This document shows positions 28,420 through 36,142 of a stretch of DNA of 64,000 bases, piece after piece (the first letter of the stretch is position 1; every line of letters begins with the position of its first letter). The notes beneath the pieces are model-generated. The model did no database searches, was not told where the DNA came from, and saw only the letters and a list, made by a program, of their open reading frames with translations. The stretch is taken from positions 558,001 through 622,000 of the forward strand of contig NZ_SJPP01000002.1 of NCBI RefSeq assembly GCF_007860075.1. Direction: 5' to 3'. The stretch comes from Symmachiella macrocystis. Its GTDB lineage: Bacteria > Planctomycetota > Planctomycetia > Planctomycetales > Planctomycetaceae. The translations under genes and the position numbers were made by a program.

Positions 28420-29574
28420 ATGGGCCGCCTCTTGTTTTGTCTGCTCAGTCTAAGCCTGATTTGTGCCAATCCGATTTTGATACGTGCCGGTGAACCCCAG
28501 GTCGATAAAAAAATCGTCGTGTTCGGCGAGGAAGGCAAGTTCGGCGGCTGGCCGGCCAATCATGGGATGTGGATTTGGGGAGATGAAATCCTCGTCGGAT
28601 TCAGCACAGGCTCGCACAAAGACCTGGGCAAAGAACGCCACAATATCGATCGTCAAAAACCAGAGTATCACGTCTTAGCGCGCAGTTTGGATGGCGGTGA
28701 GACATGGAAGATGGAGTTCCCCAACGATAAAGGGATGCTCATCAACCAAGGCGGCATGCGGCACGGCACGACCGATCCTAAGCACACCGAACCGACACCG
28801 GCCGACATCACCGAGCCGATCAATTTCACACATCCCGATTTCTGCATGACAATGCGATTCCAGGATGTGCATGGCGGGGTTTCGCGGCTGTATTATTCCT
28901 ATGACCGCGGGCACACTTGGAAAGGCCCGTTCAAGGTCCCGGACTTTGGGCAACCGGGCGTGATGGCCCGCTCGGACTACATCGTCAACGGTCCCAAGGA
29001 CTGTCATGTCTTTCTGACCGGCTCGAAATCCAACAACGAAGAAGGGCGTGTCTTTTGCGGCCGCACGACCGATGGTGGATTGACCTGGAAGTTCTTGTCC
29101 TACGTCGGTCCCGAACCCAACGGCTTTTCGATCATGCCTTCGACCGTGCGGTTGTCCCCCACCAAATTGGTGATGACCACCCGCCGCCGCGAAGGACTGG
29201 GAGAAGACAAACATCGTTGGATTGACACCTGGGAGTCAAACGACAATGGCAAAAGTTGGACGTTCCTGAACAACGCCGTCGAAGATGTCGGTGAAGGCAA
29301 CCCGCCGGCAATGCTCCGGCTTCAAGACGGCCGGCTGTGCGTGACCTACGGCGACCGCAAGGCCCCGTTTCAAATGTGCGCCAAATTTAGCAGCGACGAA
29401 GGAAAGACCTGGAGCGAACCGTTTGTGCTGGACAACAACGCCGGCGGCCGCGACCTCGGCTATCCGCGCACAGTGCAGCGCCCCGACGGTAAACTGGTGA
29501 CGACGTACTACATCTATTACCCAGACAGCCCGTACCGCAAGATCGTGGCGAACATATGGGACTGCGGCTCGTGA
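28420..29574 (+). CDS. Secreted sialidase-like BNR-repeat protein (paralogue A)
   Basis: A 384-residue protein with a signal peptide (MGRLLFCLLSLSLICANPILIRA). The start ATG 28420 has GGAG about eleven bases upstream; the frame extends to 28279 but that part is not signal-like. Asp-box motifs (S/TxDxGxxW) recur: SLDGGETW, TTDGGLTW, SNDNGKSW and SSDEGKTW, giving a six-bladed sialidase/neuraminidase-type propeller. VFGEEGKFGGWPANHGMWIWG at the start is shared with a second copy at 62233-63327. Planctomycetes use many such proteins in breakdown of complex glycans; a true sialidase activity is not shown. Convergent with the ceramidase-like gene, 9 bp apart. Confidence 0.85.
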   Translation: MGRLLFCLLSLSLICANPILIRAGEPQVDKKIVVFGEEGKFGGWPANHGMWIWGDEILVGFSTGSHKDLGKERHNIDRQKPEYHVLARSLDGGETWKMEFPNDKGMLINQGGMRHGTTDPKHTEPTPADITEPINFTHPDFCMTMRFQDVHGGVSRLYYSYDRGHTWKGPFKVPDFGQPGVMARSDYIVNGPKDCHVFLTGSKSNNEEGRVFCGRTTDGGLTWKFLSYVGPEPNGFSIMPSTVRLSPTKLVMTTRRREGLGEDKHRWIDTWESNDNGKSWTFLNNAVEDVGEGNPPAMLRLQDGRLCVTYGDRKAPFQMCAKFSSDEGKTWSEPFVLDNNAGGRDLGYPRTVQRPDGKLVTTYYIYYPDSPYRKIVANIWDCGS

Positions 29575-29583
29575 CGCCGAAAC

Positions 29584-30912
29584 TCACTTCGCTTTAGCAT
29601 TGAATCTGCCGGCCATTTCATAGATGTTGATCAGCGCCCGGTTCATCATCTGTTCTCCCGCGCCAATTTCCACCGGTGAGACCATTGCATCGGCGCCGTA
29701 GCCCCCTTCGGAGACCGCTTCGATAGTAGGGAAGTACAGGTTATGGCCGTTGCAGTATCCGAAAAACAGCGTGTGGTCGACGTAGGACCGTTCGCGGAGT
29801 CGGACCGCGTGATTGCAGAAGAATTCCCCCGAGCCACCCACCAGCGCAATCTGGCGACCAAGCAGTACGGTATTCAATTCCGCTTGATGCCCCTCTTTGG
29901 CCTCCTCGATGAAGTTGACGATCAATTCGGGAAAAAAGGCGGCACTGTAACCGACGAGCACTAACGGATCGGAAAAATCGATCCGCGATTTGAAGCGAAA
30001 CTGGTCGACGTGGCCGACAATCGTGTTCCGCTTCAGTGGTTTGGATTCAATCTCGCCGGCCACTTCAATCACATTCCGTGCGAGTTCTTCGCCGAACAAT
30101 TTCGGCTCGCGAAAATCGGCCGTGGGGTTGGGGCTGAGATCGCCTGCTGCCCCTTGAATAAACACGCAGTTGGTCTCCATGTCGGCCTCGACTTTGTCCT
30201 GCATGAATCCGGGGTAGTCGGCTGAGAATTTGAGCACTTCCCCCTTGGTCATCACGGGATGAGCCGCGAAATTGACGAGTACCGCTAATGGCTTGCCCGA
30301 TTGGGCATCATCAAACCGCACGACCGACAACAGCGGATCACGGGCTTTGGGTTTGCGTTTGGTGTGACGATTGCGATTGAGTGTCAATTCCCGCGTTCCC
30401 ACACCAATGGTCGCCGGCTGGGCTGTTTTGTCCGCTTCTAGGATGGCTTCAATAATCAGGTCCGGCAATTTTTGAGCATAGGCGACCGCATCGTCATACG
30501 TCCCTTTGCCGAAGCCTTCACGATCGATCAGTTCTATCACCGGACCGTGGTGTGAATGCGATCCACTGATCAGCACGTTTTCAATGCCGGCTTGCTCCAA
30601 TATCGCTGCACGGATTTTCTCCATCATCTGCCGCGTCGGCCCACGGCCGATATCCAGTCCGACCAATGCCACCTTGCCATCTTCACCCTGGACCACGATC
30701 GCTTTGGCCATCAGCGGGGTGAGCGTTCCCTCGGAGAGCAGCGCGTGCCGTGCGCCGTAACCCCACATCGGCGTCGGCGCTTGGGGCGTAATATCTCGCT
30801 TGCCAAACCCGACTCGTAGCGGGATGTCGTCGTCAGCCCGAGATGATTGTTGGTCGCAATAGAGTGTAATCAGTACCAGCAAGGCACCTACGATACGAAT
30901 TCTCGCGAACAT
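29584..30912 (-). CDS. Secreted neutral/alkaline ceramidase-like protein
   Basis: A 442-residue exported protein (signal: MFARIRIVGALLVLITLYC; AAGAGG seven bases upstream). LRVGFGKRDITPQAPTPMWGYG is the start typical of the neutral ceramidase N-terminal family. GLDIGRGPT, the metal-binding-like ISGSHSHHGP (about residues 115-124) and NFAAHPVMTKG (second His motif) fit the zinc site of the family. FIQGAAGDLSPNP is also characteristic. Ceramidases split ceramide to sphingosine and fatty acid, but many planctomycete members are uncharacterised, so substrate is open. Shorter than full ceramidases because the C-terminal Ig-like domain is missing. Confidence 0.85.
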   Translation of the reverse strand: MFARIRIVGALLVLITLYCDQQSSRADDDIPLRVGFGKRDITPQAPTPMWGYGARHALLSEGTLTPLMAKAIVVQGEDGKVALVGLDIGRGPTRQMMEKIRAAILEQAGIENVLISGSHSHHGPVIELIDREGFGKGTYDDAVAYAQKLPDLIIEAILEADKTAQPATIGVGTRELTLNRNRHTKRKPKARDPLLSVVRFDDAQSGKPLAVLVNFAAHPVMTKGEVLKFSADYPGFMQDKVEADMETNCVFIQGAAGDLSPNPTADFREPKLFGEELARNVIEVAGEIESKPLKRNTIVGHVDQFRFKSRIDFSDPLVLVGYSAAFFPELIVNFIEEAKEGHQAELNTVLLGRQIALVGGSGEFFCNHAVRLRERSYVDHTLFFGYCNGHNLYFPTIEAVSEGGYGADAMVSPVEIGAGEQMMNRALINIYEMAGRFNAKAK

Positions 30913-30956
30913 GGAACAGCCTCTTGATTGGGGACGTTAGAATAGGAATTGATGTC

Positions 30957-32333
30957 TTAAGTCTCGGTCCGAAAATTTATACTCTTACGCCGTGTTAGGT
31001 GCCAGAAACCGTACCGTGATAACGTCGAACCTTTGCCGCTTTCGCCCACCCCGGTCCAGGGGAGCGCGGGGTCGAGGTAGTCACAGCGATTTTGAAACAC
31101 CGTGCCGGCATTGATCTCGCTGGCGAAACGTTCGGCACGCTCCTGATTGCTGGTCCAGACCGAGGCGGTCAAACCGAAGCGTGAGTCGTTCATCAACGTC
31201 AACGCCTGCGCGTCATCCGCAACCGAGGCGACCGGCAGTATGGGCCCGAAACTTTCTTCCTGCATCACGACCGACTCTTGCGGAACGTCGGCCAACAATG
31301 TTGGCGTGAAGAAGTTCCCGACCTCATCCGGAACCCGGCTGCCTCCGCACAGTAACCGTGCGCCGCGCTGGACGGCGTCGCGAACTTGCTGTTCCAATTC
31401 ACCCAGCGCTGTGCGGCTCGCTAAAGGGCCGAGCGTGGTTTGTTCGTCGAGCGGATCTCCGAGTCGATAGTCCCGCAGCGCCGCCTCGGCTTTGCTTAGG
31501 AATTGGTCGTACAGTGTTTCATGCACATACACGCGTTCCACACCACAACACGATTGACCGGCGTTGTAACACGCCCCGTCGACGAGGTTGGCCACGGCAA
31601 AATCCAGATCGGCATCGGCGGCGACATAGGCGGGGTCATTTCCACCAAGTTCCAAACCGGTGTCAATCAGCCGCTGGGCTGAGTGCCGCGCTATCTCGCG
31701 TCCTCCGGCGACGGAACCGGTAAACGAAACGTGATGCACACGGCGGTCGGCAATCAACTGCGCGGTCTGGTCATGGTTGATCACCACATCGGTGACCAAA
31801 TCAGGAACGGCCAGATTTCCAAACGCGTCGGCCAATTGCCGTCCGCAGAGCGGCGTCTTCGCGCTATGTTTCAGCAGCACCGTATTGCCGCAGAGCAGGG
31901 CGGGAACGATGACATTGATTGGGATGATCAGCGGATAGTTCCAGGCAGCGATGTCGAACACAACGCCCAGCGGCACATGTTCGATCCGCCGCACAAATCC
32001 AGGCTGTGGGGGCAGGATATCGGGGCTGAGCGCATCACCGGCCAGTTCCAAACAGGTTTCCGCCCGGTCAAACAACGTCGCCAGTTCGCCTTGGGCCTGC
32101 TTGAGCGGTTTGCCCATTTGCAAGGTGACGTCGCGGACAATTTGCTCGCTGTTGTCTCGCAATTTAGCCAATCCGCTTTGAATGATCGCCGCGCGCTGGT
32201 CGAGGCTCAAACGGCGCCATGCCGAAAATGCAGCCGTAGCGCGGTCCAGTTTCTCGGCGATTTGTGTCTCGGTATCGAAGGGCAACTCGGCAACAGTGCT
32301 TTGATCGTAGGGATTGACGACGGTGAGTGTCAC
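30957..32333 (-). CDS. NAD(P)-dependent aldehyde dehydrogenase
   Basis: A 458-residue ALDH superfamily protein. AAWNYPLIIPINVIVPALLCGN (cofactor site), FTGSVAGGREI, the general base Glu228 in LELGGNDP, and the nucleophile Cys262 in NAGQSCCGVERV are intact. EESFGPILPV and the C-terminal region are standard. The frame is open to a TTG at 32348; I prefer GTG 32333 (MTLTVVNPYDQS), though no strong ribosome site favours either. Substrate not predictable: succinate-semialdehyde-type ALDHs look similar. Divergent from the class II aldolase gene, which could share its pathway. Confidence 0.93.
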   Translation of the reverse strand: MTLTVVNPYDQSTVAELPFDTETQIAEKLDRATAAFSAWRRLSLDQRAAIIQSGLAKLRDNSEQIVRDVTLQMGKPLKQAQGELATLFDRAETCLELAGDALSPDILPPQPGFVRRIEHVPLGVVFDIAAWNYPLIIPINVIVPALLCGNTVLLKHSAKTPLCGRQLADAFGNLAVPDLVTDVVINHDQTAQLIADRRVHHVSFTGSVAGGREIARHSAQRLIDTGLELGGNDPAYVAADADLDFAVANLVDGACYNAGQSCCGVERVYVHETLYDQFLSKAEAALRDYRLGDPLDEQTTLGPLASRTALGELEQQVRDAVQRGARLLCGGSRVPDEVGNFFTPTLLADVPQESVVMQEESFGPILPVASVADDAQALTLMNDSRFGLTASVWTSNQERAERFASEINAGTVFQNRCDYLDPALPWTGVGESGKGSTLSRYGFWHLTRRKSINFRTET

Positions 32334-32544
32334 GGCGATTGAGTCCAAACAGTTGTTTTTGGTTGTAGGGACGGGGTAATAAATTCAAACGGCGAAGCAA
32401 TCTCCAATATAGACGTTCTTAGAATCAGTTGCACGCGCTGCCGCTGACGGCGCGTTGAATCTGGGCGAGAGTTGCCGCCAACAGCTTGTCGGTTTAGGAT
32501 TGTCTATCTTCATTTCTTCACATCCTCTCACTGAGGCCGCCGCT

Positions 32545-33357
32545 ATGGTCAACAAAAATCCGGAATCCATCCTGCACGAGCAGACTGCTGCCCACAGCGA
32601 AGAACGGGATCGCGTCATCGCTCTGGCCGACACCCCCGAGGCGCGTGAGGAAAAAATCAAACTCGCGGCCGCGTACCGCATGCTGGCCCGTTTGGGTTTA
32701 GACGACGGGATTGCCGGACACATTTCGCTGCGGGTGCCAGAAGCTCCGGAGTATTTTTGGGTCAATCCATTCGGGTTGCTGTTTAGTGAAATCCGCGCTG
32801 ACAATTTGGTGTTGGTGAACTCCGCAGGTGAGATTGTGACCGGCGGCGAGATGATCAACCTCGCCGGCTTTTGCATCCACTCCGCCATCCACACCGCGCG
32901 ACCCGATGTGAATTGTGCCGTCCATACTCATCCCCCCGGCGGCAGCGCGTTTAGCGCGTTGGGAATGCTCCTGGAACCACTGGATCAAACCGGCTGTTCA
33001 TTCTACGACGACCATGCTCTCTATGCCGAGTACACGGGAATCGTCATCGATGGGGAGCAGACCAAAGGGATCGTCGAGTCACTGGGCTCCAAGCGCGCCT
33101 TAGTACTAGCCAACCATGGACTGCTGACCTGTGCGACGACGGTGGAACAGGCTTTAATCGACATGATCGATATGGAGCGGACCTGCAACGTGAATATAGC
33201 GGCTATGTCGACCGGTCGTCCGGTGCTGCCAGTCCCCGGCGAGGTCGCCTTGCAAAGTCGAGCCGTCCTTACGCAAGCGGGACGTTGGCCGTTTCAATGG
33301 AAGGCGATGATTCGCGCACTGGATCGTCATGAAACCGATTACGATCCGTGGCGGTGA
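32545..33357 (+). CDS. Class II aldolase/adducin family protein
   Basis: A 270-residue protein. ATG 32545 was chosen over an upstream TTG. The family core is clear: LAAAYRMLARLGLDDGIAGHISLRVP, the FWVNPFGLLFSEI loop, and zinc ligands in AVHTHPPGGSAFSALG and ALVLANHGLLT. An acidic residue (D/E) near the second His supports aldolase chemistry in many members; here the segment is LEPLDQTGCSFYDDH. Typical substrates are phospho-sugars (fuculose-P, ribulose-P); which one is unknown. Homotetramer by family precedent, cytoplasmic. Confidence 0.9.
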   Translation: MVNKNPESILHEQTAAHSEERDRVIALADTPEAREEKIKLAAAYRMLARLGLDDGIAGHISLRVPEAPEYFWVNPFGLLFSEIRADNLVLVNSAGEIVTGGEMINLAGFCIHSAIHTARPDVNCAVHTHPPGGSAFSALGMLLEPLDQTGCSFYDDHALYAEYTGIVIDGEQTKGIVESLGSKRALVLANHGLLTCATTVEQALIDMIDMERTCNVNIAAMSTGRPVLPVPGEVALQSRAVLTQAGRWPFQWKAMIRALDRHETDYDPWR

Positions 33358-33620
33358 GATGAGTTAACATCAGCCCCAAAGGGGAAGCGACGCGGGAGAT
33401 ATACTGGATACGACTGTCAATTACATTGACTCGATATCATTCTCCGTACTTCCGAGTTTTGGGGCACAAATCGAAAATGGAGCCATCTTGATACACGTTG
33501 GAGTCATCCCAAAACCGATTTTGATTTGGGATTGTCCTTGTCAATGTATGTAGTTAAAACGAATAATTGATGTGGCAAACCTATGTTTTCGCGGTTTGAC
33601 TTGATTGATATAAAGTAAGA
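33358..33620. other. Intergenic region with a hairpin
   Basis: No gene. A CCCAAA...TTTGGG hairpin lies around 33508-33531. The right end holds a TATAAA box (33609-33614) positioned to start transcription at the small RNA candidate. Confidence 0.4.
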
Positions 33621-33708
33621 ACAAAGCACCAGAGCGTTGTCGAGCTTTGACAGCGATCGCGCCGGATTAATGGTTCAGCGTTGTTTTAGACTGGTGCTTT
33701 ATTTTTTT
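33621..33708 (+). ncRNA. Candidate small structured RNA or leader
   Basis: Starts near AAAGCACCAG (33623-33632), which pairs perfectly over 10 bp with CTGGTGCTTT (33691-33700), followed at once by ATTTTTTT. The enclosed 58 nt contain a smaller hairpin (TGTC/GACA around 33638-33652). A TATAAA at 33609-33614 would put the start at about 33621. The unit is compact, with promoter, closed structure and terminator-like end. It could be a small RNA, or a leader/attenuator for the gene at 33776. No known RNA family recognised. Confidence 0.4.
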
Positions 33709-33775
33709 GACTCCGTTGTGAGTGGCCCCCCCGTGTTCGGTGGCTGCCTGCGGACCGGATTTCAGGGTGAGCATC

Positions 33776-33985
33776 GTGAGCATATTCTGCCGCGTAGATG
33801 ACAAGCAGATTCCGCTGTACCGAGTGATTTGGATTTCAGCGACGCCGCACTTTTGTGGTGAAGCGGATTGCCAATGCGAAGGGCTGCACGAAGTCGCGCT
33901 GGAAGGTGGCGAAACAGTGTGGGCCAAAAGCATGGAAACGGAAATGCTGATGGAAATGATCGAAGAGTGGCAAAGCTGCGACTGA
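33776..33985 (+). CDS. Small Cys-containing hypothetical protein
   Basis: A 69-residue protein with GTG start 33776, preceded by AGGGTGA at five bases; a GTG at 33767 in frame is an alternative. The sequence has a patterned cluster FCGEADCQCEGLHE and an amphipathic C-terminal helix (METEMLMEMIEEWQSCD). The periodic charge pattern and strong ribosome site argue for a real gene. Acidic, no signal peptide or membrane segment. Cys and His could bind zinc, unproven. Directly downstream of the small RNA candidate. No function assigned. Confidence 0.55.
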   Translation: MSIFCRVDDKQIPLYRVIWISATPHFCGEADCQCEGLHEVALEGGETVWAKSMETEMLMEMIEEWQSCD

Positions 33986-34134
33986 TGAAAAGTTCAGCCG
34001 CCGTGGCGTCCTGAGACGTTCAGGTTGCTAAAAAGATCCGCCGCGGCGAATCACTGCGGGTTTTGCACTAGAGCGGATTTTGCCCCAGATGAAATAGTCT
34101 CCGCTTCGAAGTCATGTCGGTTACGAACGATTGC

Positions 34135-35403
34135 TCAATTCTCGGCAAGTTCCTGTCCACTCGCTGGCTGTACCGGGTCGATTTCTGCCGCCGGTAAAAT
34201 ATGCCCCATCTTGGTTCGCTTGGTTTCCAAGTAATGTTGCCGGTGCTTTTCCGGTGAAGCGACAATGGGAATTTGCTCGACCACTTCCAGATCAAATCGC
34301 TGCGCGAATGCGTCGGTCTTTTTGGGATTGTTGGTCAGCAATCGCACGCGTCGCAGATCCAAATCCTTAAGCACCTGTAAGCCGATTCCATAATCACGGG
34401 GGTCCGCTTTGAATCCAAGCTTATGATTGGCTTCGACCGTATCGTACCCTTCGTCCTGCAAGACATACGCTTTCAACTTGGGGATCAGTCCGATGCCACG
34501 TCCTTCTTGAGGCAAGTAGACCACTGCTCCCACGCCTTCGCGGCGGATCATATCGAGTGCCATATGCAGTTGATCGCCGCAGTCGCACCGCAGGGATGCC
34601 AATAGATCACCCGTAAAGCAGGACGAATGCATCCGCACCAAGGGGGCATCGACTGAAGAGAGGTCCCCCATCACAATCGCGATCGGCACTTGATCCTCGT
34701 GTTCGACGCGGTAAGCAATCACTCGCAGATCGCCATACCGTGACGGCATGTGAGCGTCTACCTCGCGATGGATTAACTGCTCGCGTTCGCTGCGGTAACG
34801 GATCAATTCCTCAATCGTTAGCAGCGGCAAGTCGAATTGCACCGCCAGCTGTTTCAATTCCTGATGGTCCGACATCCCGTCGGTTTCCTGGCTACAAATC
34901 TCGATCAACGCCGCAGCCGGTTGCATGCCGGCCAAATGCATCAGGTCGATGGCCGCCTCGGTATGTCCAGCGCGGCGGAGCACTCCTCCTTCTTTGGCGA
35001 CCAGTGGGTGAATGTGGCCGGGGCCGAAAAAATCGTCGGGGCGGGAATTCGGGTCGCCGATGGCGCGGATCGTTCGCAGGCGGTTCTCGACGCTCACACC
35101 CGTCCCGGCACTGCGATGATCCACCGGAATTTGAAACGGCGTTTGCATCGGGGTCGAACTGCGGCGGCTATCGACCATCGGGCTGAAGTTGAGCCGTTGT
35201 GCGAATGCCGCACTGACCGGTGTGCACAGTAACCCCATGCCATACCGTAACATCAACCGCACAGTTTCGGGGGTAATCGATTCGGCAGCGCAAATGAAGT
35301 CTCCTTCATTTTCACGGTCGGCATCGTCGATGACGATCACCGGTCGCCCCTCCTGAATTGCGGTAATAGCGTCGTCGATATTCTTAGAATGGGTCGTCGG
35401 CAT
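34135..35403 (-). CDS. ribBA: Bifunctional 3,4-dihydroxy-2-butanone 4-phosphate synthase / GTP cyclohydrolase II
   Basis: A 422-residue fusion supplying both precursors of riboflavin. The RibB half (1-205) has VIVIDDADRENEGDF (acidic loop), TGVSVENRLRTIRAI and RAGHTEAAIDL. The RibA half (206-422) has the zinc site CFTGDLLASLRCDCGDQLHMALD, LPQEGRGIGLIPKLKAY and a Tyr/Arg-rich GTP pocket region (DPRDYGIGLQVL, LLTNNPKK). A short tail after residue 400 is disordered. Active-site residues of both halves appear present. No FMN riboswitch recognised upstream. Confidence 0.96.
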   Translation of the reverse strand: MPTTHSKNIDDAITAIQEGRPVIVIDDADRENEGDFICAAESITPETVRLMLRYGMGLLCTPVSAAFAQRLNFSPMVDSRRSSTPMQTPFQIPVDHRSAGTGVSVENRLRTIRAIGDPNSRPDDFFGPGHIHPLVAKEGGVLRRAGHTEAAIDLMHLAGMQPAAALIEICSQETDGMSDHQELKQLAVQFDLPLLTIEELIRYRSEREQLIHREVDAHMPSRYGDLRVIAYRVEHEDQVPIAIVMGDLSSVDAPLVRMHSSCFTGDLLASLRCDCGDQLHMALDMIRREGVGAVVYLPQEGRGIGLIPKLKAYVLQDEGYDTVEANHKLGFKADPRDYGIGLQVLKDLDLRRVRLLTNNPKKTDAFAQRFDLEVVEQIPIVASPEKHRQHYLETKRTKMGHILPAAEIDPVQPASGQELAEN

Positions 35404-36142
35404 GTTTACTCAGTCGGTAAAATTTGGCACCGGACACCGCAGTCCGCTTGCCAGTCGGGGATTGTTTGCCCAAATGGTTTAACCACTATTCATCGCCATG
35501 CGGCATTTGAGCGCGCGGCAATTTGCCGATTTGGCATGAAACCCTGCGAGATTCGCGCTCGCGAAGGGCCATGCAACCTCACATCGACATGGGGGAAGTT
35601 CAACTTGTATTGTAAACCATCAGCTACAACCGACAATGCATTAGAAAAATTCCACAGCCTCATTCTGCAAAGTGTCGTTGCAAAGTCACTCAGAAATATC
35701 GTATTGTGAACATATCATTCCTCATTGCCCCCGCATACAGGGAATCGATCATACCATTGATTGTTGAACCTGACACTCCAAAGTGAACCCCGGCACCACG
35801 CCGTTCCTTCCCAATACCTACCCCGTAACTTCGATCCAGTACCACCCGAATTATCGTTACGAAGCGACCTGTTTGCCAAGTTCTGAACGATCCGCTGAGG
35901 GGACGACATGTCGTCTGAGGCAGCATCAGTGCTTGCATCAACATATTTTGATTGGTATTCTTGACCTTACTGCACTGTCCACCTAATCGGCACGTTGAGT
36001 ATTTTTTAACGATCACGAATCCCGCAAGGGTGTGTGTGAAATTTCAAATGACAAAGTAGCTTTTTAAAATTGGCTGTGCCACTACCGATTGCAAAGGATT
36101 CAAGCGGTGGGTTTCGATTCAAACCGACAGGGAGAGCAGAGA
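35404..36142. other. Divergent intergenic region, 739 bp
   Basis: Between ribBA (minus) and the DUF1549/DUF1553 gene (plus), so it holds two promoters. The 5' region of ribBA was checked for an FMN riboswitch and lacks its conserved core. A minus-strand frame at 35690-36016 has no homology signals. No repeat seen. Confidence 0.4.

Noticed and set aside
35404-35700. Possible FMN riboswitch ahead of ribBA
   Set aside because: A CCCCGACTGGC-like stretch on the minus strand is suggestive, but the conserved GGGGCAGGGTG start and the other FMN-element blocks are absent.
35690-36016. Minus-strand 108-residue frame in the ribBA-DUF1549 spacer
   Set aside because: No ribosome site, no homology pattern and unusual composition; treated as non-coding.
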